A stretch of DNA of 48,937 bases from Deltaproteobacteria bacterium (GTDB lineage Bacteria > Desulfobacterota > Binatia > HRBIN30). Positions 15,543-25,019 of this stretch are shown here, one piece after another. The translations under genes and the position numbers were made by a program. The stretch covers positions 1 to 48,937 of the forward strand of contig JACQEN010000024.1 in assembly GCA_016200585.1 (NCBI GenBank), written 5' to 3'. The notes under the pieces were generated by a model. The model was not told where the DNA came from and ran no database searches. It worked only from the letters and a program-made list of their open reading frames with translations. How positions within the stretch are numbered: position 1 is the first letter of the stretch; each line of letters opens with the position of its first letter.

Positions 15543-17375
15543 ATGAATCAAGCGACGGGAGAGCCAAGCATCGGCATCGAGCGTCCACCAACGCCGTGGA
15601 GCACACTACGGCGCCTGAGCTCCAAGCGCTGGCTGCATCCGGCCGGCGCCTTCGGCGTCGCGTTGATGGCCTACCTTGCCTTTTTCAATGCTGCCCCGGA
15701 CGCCGTCGTTCACGACGACAAGTACTTCTTCCCGGGCAACCACAGCTATACCTGGGAAGAAGTCGGACATTTCTTCACGGAAGACACCTGGGCGTCGACC
15801 GGTGCCCCGTCCGGTGTGTACCGGCCGTTGTTGCTGCTCAGTATCGCCGCCGACCAATACGCGCACAAACGCCAAGCGTCGCTTTTCCATCGAACCAACG
15901 TGGCACTCCACGTCGTCGCCACCGTACTGCTGTTCTTGTTCCTCTACTTGCTCCTCGCCCGCCAGCGCGCCGGCGTTGCGTGGGAGCAAATCCAGCCGTA
16001 CGCCGTCCTGAGCGCCGCCGTCGCAGCCATCGCCTTTGGAATCCATCCGATCCACACCGAGGCGGTCGACTCGATCTTCAATCGTTCCGAGATGCTCGCG
16101 ACAATCGGCGTGCTGGCGGCGTTACTGGTCTTGCTGCGTTTCGAGGAGCAACGGCGGGCACTCGCTTGGATCGCAGCCGCATGGATCTACTTCGCCGCCC
16201 TGCTCTGTCGTGAAAGCCCCGCCACTCTTCCGTTCGTTGCAGCCCTCGTCCTGTGGTTCTTTCAATTTGAAGGTACACCGGCACAACGCCTCAAACGCCT
16301 GTCGCCGGTCTTGCTCCTCTTCATTCCACTGGCGTTGTATCTGATTCTGCGCAGCCACGCGCTCGGCACTGGGCTCGCCGGGCCGGTAGCGGACCTCGGC
16401 AAAGCGGACTTCACCGCCGACGTGGGCCACCGCCTGGCCATGGCCCTGACGATGATGCGCGAGTCTTTGCGCATGATCGTCTGGCCACATCCGCTGCGCA
16501 CCTCGTACCTCGATCTCGACACCTCCGGATTGGGGCTTGCCATAGGGGTACACCTGCTGCTGGGCCTCGCCTTTGCGATCGCGATCGTCCGGGGAGCGCC
16601 CGTGGCCGCCGTCGGTCTCGGAGTTTTCTACATCACGCTGCTTCCCTCGACGCGCCTTTTCACCGACCCCTCGATTTCCGTGCCGGTGGCGGAGCGTTAC
16701 GTCTATTTGCCGTCGGCCGGCTTCGCGATCCCGGTCGCGTTTGGACTCATGTTCCTGGCGACTCGCGGCTGGGCGGGCGTCGCTGCGGTTGCGGCGCTCG
16801 GCACCGTTCTGTCTGCCGTACTGGTGCCGCTCACCTACCAACGCAACCAGCAATGGCACAATGAAGGGGTTCTGTTCGAAGCCGATTTTCGCGCGGCTCC
16901 GGAAAACAGCGACGCGCTACGCCTACTGACCGGCTCCTACCTAGAGAATCAAAAGTACGCCAAGGTCGTCGAGCTTTGCGACCTTCACCTCAAAAACTAT
17001 TTGGACAACGCCAAGCTCAACAATCATTGCGCCAGCGCCTACATGGAGCTGAAGCGCTTCGCCGAAGCCGAGGCTGCCTACCGCCGTGCCATTTCCGGAA
17101 CGGTCGTCGACGCCGTCGTCCACGCCAACCTCGGCAGGCTGCTCGCGCGCCTCCAGCGCGATCAGGAAGCGGAAACGGAGTTCCAGCTTGCTGTCGACGC
17201 GGAGACGGATCCGGCGCGCAAACACTTCCGCAGGGGCCAGGCGATCTATTTCTTCCACGCTAGCGACCCGACGCGCCGCGCCGAAGCGAAGCGCGAATTC
17301 GAAGCGGCGGTACGCCTGCAGCCGCGATCGGATCAATACCGCCAGTGGCTCAGTCGCGTCGAGAACGGCGGCTAG
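15543..17375 (+). CDS. TMTC-like membrane protein with C-terminal TPR repeats
   Basis: 610 residues from ATG 15543, 23 nt after the MOSC gene. The first 450 residues have roughly ten membrane helices. The first periplasmic loop carries VHDDKYFFPGN with an acidic pair (D58-D59), and HPIHTEAVDSIFNRSEMLA follows later; both are hallmarks of TMTC/PMT-type protein O-mannosyltransferases (GT-C fold). The C-terminal 160 residues contain TPR repeats (YMELKRFAEAEAAYRRAI, ANLGRLLARLQRDQEAETEF). Eukaryotic TMTCs O-mannosylate secreted proteins; the bacterial substrate is unknown. It could act on the exported proteins in this region, but that is inference. Confidence 0.8.
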   Translation: MNQATGEPSIGIERPPTPWSTLRRLSSKRWLHPAGAFGVALMAYLAFFNAAPDAVVHDDKYFFPGNHSYTWEEVGHFFTEDTWASTGAPSGVYRPLLLLSIAADQYAHKRQASLFHRTNVALHVVATVLLFLFLYLLLARQRAGVAWEQIQPYAVLSAAVAAIAFGIHPIHTEAVDSIFNRSEMLATIGVLAALLVLLRFEEQRRALAWIAAAWIYFAALLCRESPATLPFVAALVLWFFQFEGTPAQRLKRLSPVLLLFIPLALYLILRSHALGTGLAGPVADLGKADFTADVGHRLAMALTMMRESLRMIVWPHPLRTSYLDLDTSGLGLAIGVHLLLGLAFAIAIVRGAPVAAVGLGVFYITLLPSTRLFTDPSISVPVAERYVYLPSAGFAIPVAFGLMFLATRGWAGVAAVAALGTVLSAVLVPLTYQRNQQWHNEGVLFEADFRAAPENSDALRLLTGSYLENQKYAKVVELCDLHLKNYLDNAKLNNHCASAYMELKRFAEAEAAYRRAISGTVVDAVVHANLGRLLARLQRDQEAETEFQLAVDAETDPARKHFRRGQAIYFFHASDPTRRAEAKREFEAAVRLQPRSDQYRQWLSRVENGG

Positions 17376-17414
17376 CGCGATCTCGTCGGCACGGCACCTC
17401 GAACGCGAGCTCGC

Positions 17415-18158
17415 TTACATTCGATCGACACGGTGATAGCGATTGGCGACGCTGTTCCAGTCGATGTGCTCGACGAACTTCGCGACATAGTCGTCACGCC
17501 GTTGATGGTCGGTGCCGTACGCATGTTTGCCGACGTCACACACGACGAGCGGATTTCCACCAATCCACACGCCGGCTTCGTCGCTATCCATCACGGTGTT
17601 GTGCCAGCGATCATCGTAGGGATCGTAGATCAAGGCGGCCCAAGCCTGAGCCGCCATCGCACAAGCCACGAAGTCGGCCGCCCAACTGTCGAACGAACCC
17701 ATGTGCTCGTTCATGTGCCGCCGCACGTAGGTCGGAACTTCCACTTTGCTCGGCGTCAAAGCATGGAAGTAGAAATCGTGCAGCAGCACGTCGTTGGCGC
17801 TCGCAACTTGTTGTCGACGCAATGCACTGTAGGCGCTGAGATTGGCGGGATCGCGCTTCACGGTGACCAGTGCCAGCTCGGTCGCCTTCAGGGTCTCGAC
17901 CGATTTCACATACTCCGCATGATGCGCCGCCAACTGAGCGCCGGAGAGAAAACCCGGTAGCTCCGTATACGGCAAAGGTGCGGCCGTTCGCGGGTGAAAT
18001 CCCAGCTGTCCGGCGAGCAAGCCCTCGGACGAAAGGCCCTCTTCCTTCGGAGGCGGCGCTTCGGCGGACCAAGCCTGAGCCTTCGCGAGACGCACACCGG
18101 CAACCGTGACGGCGAGAGTTTGTAGAAAGGTCCTGCGTGTTGCGGTAACGGTCATCAA
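17415..18158 (-). CDS. Exported Fe/Mn superoxide dismutase-like protein (ChrC-like)
   Basis: 247 residues. The N-terminus TATRRTFLQTLAVTVAG has the twin-Arg plus hydrophobic core of a Tat signal, so a folded metalloprotein is likely exported. The SOD domain (about 65-245) has all four ligand positions: H79, H127 in LHDFYFHAL, and D208-x3-H212 in CDVGKHAYG; the Trp usual between D and H is Gly. The sequence is divergent from housekeeping SODs. In known chr operons, chrC encodes such a SOD; here the gene directly follows chrA and a DUF1259 gene on the same strand. Confidence 0.85.
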   Translation of the reverse strand: MMTVTATRRTFLQTLAVTVAGVRLAKAQAWSAEAPPPKEEGLSSEGLLAGQLGFHPRTAAPLPYTELPGFLSGAQLAAHHAEYVKSVETLKATELALVTVKRDPANLSAYSALRRQQVASANDVLLHDFYFHALTPSKVEVPTYVRRHMNEHMGSFDSWAADFVACAMAAQAWAALIYDPYDDRWHNTVMDSDEAGVWIGGNPLVVCDVGKHAYGTDHQRRDDYVAKFVEHIDWNSVANRYHRVDRM

Positions 18159-18189
18159 AGATTCTCCTGCGTCCGGTTGAACGCCTCGT

Positions 18190-19374
18190 TCAGCTATGGA
18201 TCAGCACACCGACGACGCCCGCAGTCAAGATGACGACGGGTTCGGGAATCTTGCGCAGGTAGACGAGCGCCAACAGCGTCGCGACGCCGATGATCACGGT
18301 TGGGATGTCGACGATGGCGCGCCGGCCAAGCACGAGCGCCGCTCCGGCAATCGCACCAGTCGCCGCCGCCGTGACTCCGTCGACAAACGCTTTGACCTTG
18401 GGATTCTGCGCCGACCGCCGGAAATACTGCGCCGGGATCACGACGAACAAATAGCACGGCAGGAACACTCCGATCGCCGCCAGCGTAGCACCGAGGGGTC
18501 CGGCCACAAGATAACCGATGAAGGCGACCGTGATCACAACCGGTCCGGGCGTGATCATGGCAACGGCAACTGCATCGAGGAACTGTCGCTCGCTGAGCCA
18601 ATGGAAATGTCCGACAACGCCACCGTAGAGAAATGGGACGATCGCCAGTCCGCTGCCAAACACAAACGCCCCGGCTTCGGCAAAATAGAGCGCGATCTTC
18701 CATAGAGTTCCGACGGTCGCCGGGCCGGCGAGGCCAGCCACCAACCAGGTCGGGGCAATCATCAGCATCGACGCACCGGCATTGAGCTGCGGCCTGGTCT
18801 TGACGGCAAGTGCAACGACGCCGCTGAGAATGAAGAGCCACACGACCTCGGTTTCGGTCCACGCTGTAACCATGGCGCTGGCAACAAACAGCGACCACAA
18901 CAGCCAGTCGGTTGCCAGCGTCATGCGCACGAGCTTGTACGCGCTGCGCCCGATGATCGCGATGACCGCCGCCCCTATGCCGTAGAACACTCCCTGCATC
19001 CACAACAGCCCGCCGAAGCGCACGTACACCGCCGACAGCACGAGCACCATCAGGAAGGACGGCAAGACGAACGCGGCGCTGACCAGTGTCGCGCCGACGG
19101 TACCGGCGCGAACCCATCCGAGATAGATGGCGAGCTGCGCCGCCAGGGGGCCCGGCGCCAGCTGCGCCAGTGCCAGTCCTTCGACGTAATCCTGCTTCGA
19201 GATCCAGCGCCGCTCTTCGACGAGATCGCGCTGCATGTAGCCGGCTAGAGCGATCGGTCCACCGAAGCCGAACGTACCCAGACGAACGAAGTACACGAGC
19301 AACTCGCGCAGCGTGCAGGGTCGCGTCTCCGATACGGCGGCGGCCACCGCGGGGGCTGCTGCAGTTTCCATCAA
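18190..19374 (-). CDS. chrA: Chromate transporter, ChrA (CHR) family, second copy
   Basis: 394 residues, long two-domain form. Signatures: YFVRLGTFGFGGPIALAGYM, ALAQLAPGPLAAQLAIYLGW, YFAEAGAFVFGSGLAIVPFL and AVAMITPGPVVITVAFIGYL. It is clearly a different subgroup from the copy at 12833, with an extended N-terminus and different loops, so not a recent duplication. It starts one base after the DUF1259 gene ends and lies 31 bases before the SOD gene, making a three-gene operon DUF1259-chrA-SOD. Confidence 0.9.
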   Translation of the reverse strand: MMETAAAPAVAAAVSETRPCTLRELLVYFVRLGTFGFGGPIALAGYMQRDLVEERRWISKQDYVEGLALAQLAPGPLAAQLAIYLGWVRAGTVGATLVSAAFVLPSFLMVLVLSAVYVRFGGLLWMQGVFYGIGAAVIAIIGRSAYKLVRMTLATDWLLWSLFVASAMVTAWTETEVVWLFILSGVVALAVKTRPQLNAGASMLMIAPTWLVAGLAGPATVGTLWKIALYFAEAGAFVFGSGLAIVPFLYGGVVGHFHWLSERQFLDAVAVAMITPGPVVITVAFIGYLVAGPLGATLAAIGVFLPCYLFVVIPAQYFRRSAQNPKVKAFVDGVTAAATGAIAGAALVLGRRAIVDIPTVIIGVATLLALVYLRKIPEPVVILTAGVVGVLIHS

Positions 19375-19375
19375 C

Positions 19376-20275
19376 CTAACGTCTCTGTGTATCCAGCGCC
19401 GCTTTCAAACCCTTGGCCAACGCCTCGGTCGACCCGACACCCCAGTAGTGAAGAAACATCACTCGGGGCGACTCGCCGGTCATGTGCTGGTGGATGGCGA
19501 CGATATTGATCCCGGAACGACGTAGCGCCTTCAGTACCGCTTGCAGCTCGGGCTCGAGCATCGCGAAGTCGCCGTCGACGACAGCCTTGTCGTCCGTGCC
19601 GGCGAAGGCCGCCCAGGTGTTGACGCCCATGGTGTTGCCGATATCTGTTCCGTGCATCTTGGCAGCGCGGCCGAGAACGACTTTGTAGACGCCGTCTTTG
19701 AGATCGCCTTTCACAGACAGGATCGCCTCGATCCTGTCTGGCGCCAGCGCTGACTTCGCAGGATCGATATCGGCGGTCGGCACCTCGCCCTTGCCGCCGC
19801 TCGTTTCCTTGATCTTGCCAAACACCTTGCCCACCGCCGCCGCCAGCTTCTCCGCGTCCCCCATTCCGGCGATGTGCATGAACATGACCTTCGGCGTGTC
19901 CCAGAAGAAGTGGTTGTGCAGGGCGGTCACTTCGAGGCCGTTGTCGAGCGCGACGCTCATCACCGGGTTGACCTGATCTTCGAGCAGCACGGTGTCGCCC
20001 ATGACCATCGTGTGCGCTCCCGCAGGTTTGAATGCCGCCCAGGACGTCAGCCCCATCGGTGGCGTCAGCCGCACCCCGGCGGCCGTGACCGCAAGGTCGC
20101 TACGCGGCATCGTCACTTTGAACGCTCCCTCCTTCTCGTCGAGCTTACCCTTGGCACCGGTCAGGTCTTCTATTTTGGCCGTATCGAGCTTGGAGTTGGG
20201 CACCGCCAAAGCGGAGGTCGCAGTGGCACCGACAAAGAACAACAGCAACAATAGAGGTAGAGGCTTCATGCTCAT
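19376..20275 (-). CDS. Exported DUF1259 (LppY/LpqO-like) protein
   Basis: 299 residues from ATG 20275, which has AAAGGA upstream and opens with a signal peptide (PLPLLLLLFFVGATATSALA). The mature protein is two related halves of about 125 residues. Each has D-(L/F)-A-x-x and (G/M)-G-x-x-x-W-A-A-F early, then a conserved A-(L/I)-H-(N/Q)-H-x(6-8)-P-(K/R)-V-M-F-(M/L)-H motif: ALHNHFFWDTPKVMFMH and AIHQHMTGESPRVMFLH. The His pairs suggest metal binding. DUF1259 genes are often found with chrA; the molecular role is not known. First gene of the chrA-SOD operon. Confidence 0.85.
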   Translation of the reverse strand: MSMKPLPLLLLLFFVGATATSALAVPNSKLDTAKIEDLTGAKGKLDEKEGAFKVTMPRSDLAVTAAGVRLTPPMGLTSWAAFKPAGAHTMVMGDTVLLEDQVNPVMSVALDNGLEVTALHNHFFWDTPKVMFMHIAGMGDAEKLAAAVGKVFGKIKETSGGKGEVPTADIDPAKSALAPDRIEAILSVKGDLKDGVYKVVLGRAAKMHGTDIGNTMGVNTWAAFAGTDDKAVVDGDFAMLEPELQAVLKALRRSGINIVAIHQHMTGESPRVMFLHYWGVGSTEALAKGLKAALDTQRR

Positions 20276-20674
20276 AGATGGTCCTTTCCGACAAGCAGTC
20301 ATCTCGCAGTGTTGGCCTACTCTATCATCAACGACATAGCGCGATGCTACTCCGAACACGCCTCAACGCGTCGCAATGGAAAGCAGCCGCATGCGCCGAC
20401 GGTCTTTGCGCCATGATCTCACTCCAGCGCTGGCACCGAGCCAAACCTGGGCTCACCGCACGCAGGGGCATTCTGGTGATCGGCGGAGAGCATCGATGCA
20501 ACCTTCCGGCTCGGATTCGACGGGAAAGGCGCACAGCGCGGGCTCCGTTGTTGACGTAGTCCTGCCACCCCGCCAATAGAGAGTGTCCCGCCTCTTGGGA
20601 CGGCTTTTCTGAAGACGGAAGGATCGCAGCGCCTGTGGTGGACGCACCGTGCTCGTGGCGAAGGTCAGGATCGA
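20276..20674. other. Intergenic region between divergent chr operon and exporter operon
   Basis: 399 bases without a supported gene. It must hold promoters for both flanking operons. A TTGACG-type box near 20549 and a short GTCCC/GGGAC hairpin (20585-20601) followed by GGCTTTTC are present but too weak to call. No operator or riboswitch was recognised. Confidence 0.45.
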
Positions 20675-21724
20675 ATGAAGCGTAAGCAACTGATGATCGG
20701 CCTTGCGCTGGTGCTCCTGGCCGCCAGTCTACTGTACTACACGTTGGAGCTGAGCTCGGGAACGTTGGTGTTGACCGGCTTGGTGACGACCCACGAGGTC
20801 ATCGTCAGCCCGCAGGTCACCGGCCGCATCGATCGCTTGTTGGTTCATGAGGGCGACTCGGTAAAGCGCGATCAGCTGCTCGCCCTGATCGAACCGGATG
20901 AGCTGCGCGCCGACAGCGCCTACTACGCTTACAGCGCCGAAGGTCTGGCCTCGCAGGTGAAAGAAAGCGAGGTAGCGCTGCGGTTGCAGGAGCAGCAGAC
21001 CACCGAGCAGATCCATCAGGCGGAAGCAGCCCTGGCGTCGGCCGAAGCCCAGCAAGCGGCGGCGCAGGCGGACAGTGAAAATGCGCGTCTGCTGTTCGAG
21101 CGCAATCGACAACTGCGGCCGCAGGGAATCGTCTCCGTCGAGGAGTTCGATCGGACACGCACGGCGTACGACGGCGCCAAGGCGCGCGTCGACTCGCTGA
21201 AGCGACAAGCAGAAGCGGCAGGCGCGATGCTCGAGCTGGCGCGCTCCAATGCCGAGCAGATTGCGATGAAGAAACATGCCCTCGGTGCCAGCCAACAGCA
21301 GCAGGCCGCCGCCGACGCGCAGAAGGCCAAGGCCAACGTGCGCCTCGCCTACGCCGAGATCCATGCGCCGATCGACGCCAACGTCGATGTGCTTGCGGTG
21401 CGAATGGGCGGGGTCGTCAGCCCCGGCCAGCCACTGCTGACCCTCATCGACCCCGACGACCTTTGGGTGCGCGTCGACGTCGAGGAAACCTACATCGATC
21501 GCATTCGAGTCGGCGACTCGATGACGGTTCGCCTGCCGTCGGGCGACGAGCGCCAAGGCGTCGTGTTCTTTCGGGGCATCGACGCCGGCTTTGCCACGCA
21601 GCGCGACGTCAGCCGCTTCAAGCGCGACATCAAGACGTTCGAGGTTCGCCTGCGCGTCGACAATCACGACCGCCGGCTTGCCGTCGGCATGACCGCGTAC
21701 GTTCAACTCGCCCTTTCGCACTGA
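20675..21724 (+). CDS. HlyD-family membrane fusion protein
   Basis: 349 residues. One N-terminal membrane anchor (about 6-26), then the lipoyl half-motif VSPQVTGRIDRLLVHEGDSVKRDQLL, a long alpha-helical hairpin rich in Gln/Ala/Glu (about 85-215), the second lipoyl half IHAPIDANVDVLAVRMGGVVSPGQPL and a beta-barrel (DLWVRVDVEETYIDRIRVGD). It should span the periplasm and link the ABC transporter encoded next to an outer-membrane channel, which is not in the window. TGATG overlaps the next start, so the operon is translationally coupled. Similar to YbhG-type adaptors. Confidence 0.88.
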   Translation: MKRKQLMIGLALVLLAASLLYYTLELSSGTLVLTGLVTTHEVIVSPQVTGRIDRLLVHEGDSVKRDQLLALIEPDELRADSAYYAYSAEGLASQVKESEVALRLQEQQTTEQIHQAEAALASAEAQQAAAQADSENARLLFERNRQLRPQGIVSVEEFDRTRTAYDGAKARVDSLKRQAEAAGAMLELARSNAEQIAMKKHALGASQQQQAAADAQKAKANVRLAYAEIHAPIDANVDVLAVRMGGVVSPGQPLLTLIDPDDLWVRVDVEETYIDRIRVGDSMTVRLPSGDERQGVVFFRGIDAGFATQRDVSRFKRDIKTFEVRLRVDNHDRRLAVGMTAYVQLALSH

Positions 21725-22710
21725 TGCCGGCAATCGACGTACGACAGATCGTCAAACGCTTCGGCACGTTCACCGCGGTCGACGGCATCAGCTTCACGGT
21801 CGAAGAGGGCGAGATTTTCGGCTTGCTCGGACCGAACGGCGCCGGCAAATCGACGCTCATTCGCATGCTGACCACCTTACTGCCGCCGACAGCCGGTACC
21901 GCCAGCGTCAACGGCTTCGATATCGTCACGCAAGCCGACGGCGTGCGCGAATCCATCGGCGTCATTCCACAAGCCATGACCAGCGACCTCGAGCTCAGCG
22001 TGCACGAGAACCTGCTGATCTTCGCCAAGCTCTATGGAGTCCCACGCGCCAAGCGCAACCGCTTGATGGAGGAGCTGATCGAGGCGGTCGAGCTCACACC
22101 CTGGGCCGACAAGCAGGTCAAGAACCTGTCGGGCGGAATGCGGCGGCGCGTCGAGATTGCGCGCGGCCTGGTGCACGAGCCGAGCATCTTCTTTCTCGAC
22201 GAGCCGACCACCGGCCTCGACCCGGTGTCGCGCGTGGCGGTGTGGGGCATGATCCAGCGCGTCCAGAAGCAGCGCAACCTGACGGTCTTGATCACCACAC
22301 ATTACATGGATGAGGCCGACAAGCTGTGCGATCGCATCGCCATCGTCGACCACGGCCAGCTCCGGGCGCTCGATTCGCCGATGCGGCTCAAGGCGTCGAT
22401 TCCCGGCCAGAACGTCATCGAGGTCAGCTTTGCGACGCCGCCCGAAGGTTGGGAGCGCGTGCTGTCGGCGCTGCCGAATGTCGAGAGCGTCGGCGGACAG
22501 CACGACCTCTTCCGCATCGCCTCCGACAACGGGCCGGTGACCACCACCGCGTTGTTGGAAACCGCGGCGCGCGCCGGAGTGGCCGTGCTCTCGCTTTCGG
22601 TGCAGAGCACCTCGCTCGACGACGTCTTCGTGCACTACACCGGCCATGCGCTACGCGACGCGCTGCAAGAGCCGTCGCCGATGGATCGTCCTTTCATGGT
22701 GCGGCGGTAA
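21724..22710 (+). CDS. ABC transporter ATP-binding protein (drug/DrrA-NodI type)
   Basis: 328 residues from ATG 21724, overlapping the HlyD stop by one base; longer upstream readings lie inside that gene. Walker A GPNGAGKST (36-44), Q-loop IPQAM, signature LSGGM (135-139), Walker B FFLDE (156-160) and H-loop in TTHYMDEADK are all intact. The accessory C-terminal domain after residue 220 is typical of DrrA/NodI-like subunits pairing with ABC-2 permeases. It powers the exporter formed with the next gene. Substrate not predictable. Confidence 0.93.
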   Translation: MPAIDVRQIVKRFGTFTAVDGISFTVEEGEIFGLLGPNGAGKSTLIRMLTTLLPPTAGTASVNGFDIVTQADGVRESIGVIPQAMTSDLELSVHENLLIFAKLYGVPRAKRNRLMEELIEAVELTPWADKQVKNLSGGMRRRVEIARGLVHEPSIFFLDEPTTGLDPVSRVAVWGMIQRVQKQRNLTVLITTHYMDEADKLCDRIAIVDHGQLRALDSPMRLKASIPGQNVIEVSFATPPEGWERVLSALPNVESVGGQHDLFRIASDNGPVTTTALLETAARAGVAVLSLSVQSTSLDDVFVHYTGHALRDALQEPSPMDRPFMVRR

Positions 22711-22714
22711 ACCG

Positions 22715-23830
22715 ATGCATCGCACCTGGGCCATCATCGAGCGCGAGTTGCGGCGGTTCCGTCGCAGTCCGACGCTCATCGTCATGTCGTTGTTCTTTCC
22801 CATCGTCCAGCTCGTCGTGCTCGGCTACGCTTTCGGCGGCATCGTCAAACATCTGAAAGTGGCGGTCGTCGATCACGACCATGGCATCTCGGCCGTGAAG
22901 GTTCGCGAGCTGTGCAGTGCGGTGGCGAGCGGAGCGCGGACCTTCGAAACCATCGACTACAGCGACGAGGGACTGGCTCTGGCCGACCTGCGCAACGGAC
23001 GCCTGAACGGCGTGCTCATCATTCCGCCGGAATTCTCGCGGCTGCAGTTGGAAAAGGCGGCGCCGCGCCTGGCGCTGATCGAGGACAACACCGACACGTT
23101 TGTGGCAACGACGCTGGCGGTGTCGGTCGACGGCATGGTGGCAGCGCTCAACCAGCAGACGATGGACCCGCATCGGCTACCGGCACGGTCGACGTTGGAC
23201 ACCGTCGAAGTGTATCCGTACGTACCGTACATTCAGTACCTGCTGTCAGGCTCGATTGTCATGTCCGTCTTCATGATGGTGATGATCGGCGGCGGCATCA
23301 TCTTCATCGACGACAAGGCACGCGGGCTGCACGAGGGGTACCTGGTGACACCGATCACCAAGCTCGAGCTGATCGCCGGGTTCAATCTTTCGGGCACCAT
23401 CAAGGCGGTGATGGCGGGATTGGTGCTGATGACTATCGGATCGCTGATCGCCGGCATCCCGCACCCGTTCGATCCGCTGCGCCTGATCAAGGTGACGTTC
23501 GTGATCATCGTGACGGCGTTTGCGCTCATCAGCCTGATGTTCTTGCTGATGGTGCGTGTGACCGACCCGTTGGTGCCGCGCGCCATGTTCGGCGTCTTGA
23601 ACACCATGCTCTACTTTCCCAGCGGCGCGGTGTACCCGCGCCAGGGCTTCCCCGCCTGGATGCAAGCGATCTCAGCGGTCGATCCCTTCACGTACGCGGT
23701 TCACGCCCTCAAATGCTTGTTGCTCAAGGACACCGGAATCGCGGCGATCAGCGGCGACCTCATCTTCCTGATCGCTTTCTCCGTTGTGACCATGACGGTG
23801 GCGACCCTGTTGTTTCGGCGAACCTTGTAG
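22715..23830 (+). CDS. ABC-2 type exporter permease
   Basis: 371 residues from ATG 22715, four bases after the ATPase stop. Topology is that of ABC-2 permeases of the YhhJ/YbhS kind: one N-terminal helix (LIVMSLFFPIVQLVVLGYAFG), a periplasmic domain of about 140 residues (VAVVDHD, LNGVLIIPPEF), then five helices including the family-conserved block around PRAMFGVLNTMLYFPSGAVYP and a C-terminal helix. Third gene of the HlyD-ATPase-permease operon. Confidence 0.9.
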   Translation: MHRTWAIIERELRRFRRSPTLIVMSLFFPIVQLVVLGYAFGGIVKHLKVAVVDHDHGISAVKVRELCSAVASGARTFETIDYSDEGLALADLRNGRLNGVLIIPPEFSRLQLEKAAPRLALIEDNTDTFVATTLAVSVDGMVAALNQQTMDPHRLPARSTLDTVEVYPYVPYIQYLLSGSIVMSVFMMVMIGGGIIFIDDKARGLHEGYLVTPITKLELIAGFNLSGTIKAVMAGLVLMTIGSLIAGIPHPFDPLRLIKVTFVIIVTAFALISLMFLLMVRVTDPLVPRAMFGVLNTMLYFPSGAVYPRQGFPAWMQAISAVDPFTYAVHALKCLLLKDTGIAAISGDLIFLIAFSVVTMTVATLLFRRTL

Positions 23831-23946
23831 GGCCATGGCAAGGCGCAAATCGTCCGCAGCGTAGCGTAGAATTGCCCAGTCTGGTCATTTCGAAGCCGCC
23901 ACGGCGAAGCTTTCACAAATGCCGCTTCCTCGTTATGGAGCCCTCC

Positions 23947-24933
23947 ATGAAAGTTCTCTTACATCTCGGTGTCGGGTTCGGTCTCATTGCATTGGCAACG
24001 TTCGGCGCGGGTTGCGGCTCCGACGACGAAGGTGATCCTACTGCTGACTCGCAACACATTCGAACCGTCTTCCTCATCGTCATGGAGAACAAGGCTTGGA
24101 GCGAGGTGAAGGGCAGCACCAAGGCGCCGTACATCAACGATGCGCTACTACCGATGTCGTCCTATGCGGAGGACTACCGTGGAGCGAAGGACGGCAATCT
24201 CCACCCCAGCGAGCCGAACTATATTTGGCTGGAGGCCGGTGACAATCTAGGTATCACGAGCGACGACGACCCGGACAAGAACCATCGCGCCGAAACCGAT
24301 CACTTCGTGAACCTGCTCGAGGAGCACGGCGTGTCGTGGCGCTCCTATCAAGAAGATATCAGCGGTGTGGATTGTCCGCTCAGCGCTGTCGGCCAGTACA
24401 AGCCGAAACATAACCCCATGGTGTTCTTCGACGACGTCATCCACTACGACACGCAAGCGATGTCTGCCGACCCACTGGCACCACGCTGTCTCACGCACGT
24501 GCGGCCGTTTGGCGAGCTGACAACCGACCTGCAGAACAACACGGTAGCGCGCTACAACTTCCTGACGCCCAATCAGTGCAACGACATGCACAGCAAGTGC
24601 GCCCCGGTGAACAACCAGGTCCAGCAGGGTGATAACTGGCTGGCGCAGTGGATCCCCACCATTCAAGCGTCGAAGGCGTACAAGGATGGCGGCGTGATCC
24701 TGATCACCTGGGATGAAGCCGAGCTGGCACCCGGGTGCCTGGGCAACTGCCCAATCGGTATGATCGCCTTGTCGCCCTTGGCCAAAGGCGGCGGTTATCA
24801 CAACACGATCGCTTACGATCACAGCTCGACACTGAAGACGCTCCAGGAGATCTTCAAAGTCTCGCCGTTGCTGCGACACGCCGGCGACCCCGGAGTGAAC
24901 GACCTCGGCGATCTGTTCACCGGTTTCCCCTAG
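23947..24933 (+). CDS. Phosphoesterase-family lipoprotein (acid phosphatase/phospholipase C type)
   Basis: 328 residues from ATG 23947, with GGAG 6 nt upstream. The reading frame stays open far upstream through the permease gene, but that part is a shadow. A lipoprotein-type signal ends at GAGC23. The core has VFLIVMENKAW near the N-terminus, YNFLTPNQCNDMHSKC, and GVILITWDEAE towards the end: the E-N, D-M-H and W-D-E motifs of the phosphoesterase family containing AcpA and non-haemolytic phospholipase C. It probably hydrolyses phosphate esters at the cell envelope. Substrate unknown. Confidence 0.85.
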   Translation: MKVLLHLGVGFGLIALATFGAGCGSDDEGDPTADSQHIRTVFLIVMENKAWSEVKGSTKAPYINDALLPMSSYAEDYRGAKDGNLHPSEPNYIWLEAGDNLGITSDDDPDKNHRAETDHFVNLLEEHGVSWRSYQEDISGVDCPLSAVGQYKPKHNPMVFFDDVIHYDTQAMSADPLAPRCLTHVRPFGELTTDLQNNTVARYNFLTPNQCNDMHSKCAPVNNQVQQGDNWLAQWIPTIQASKAYKDGGVILITWDEAELAPGCLGNCPIGMIALSPLAKGGGYHNTIAYDHSSTLKTLQEIFKVSPLLRHAGDPGVNDLGDLFTGFP

Positions 24934-25019
24934 GGCGCGACGCTGTCGGGACGAGGGAGAAATGGAACGGCGTGAGCCGAAGCGATCGATTCGCAACATG
25001 GACCAACGGCAAGGCCGCG

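Noticed and set aside
20585-20608. GTCCC/GGGAC hairpin followed by GGCTTTTC as a terminator
   Set aside because: Five-base stem and four-T tract; it lies far from any gene end.
22912-23946. N-terminal extension of the phosphoesterase
   Set aside because: It lies within the ABC permease gene in another frame and precedes a good ribosome site and lipoprotein signal at 23947.
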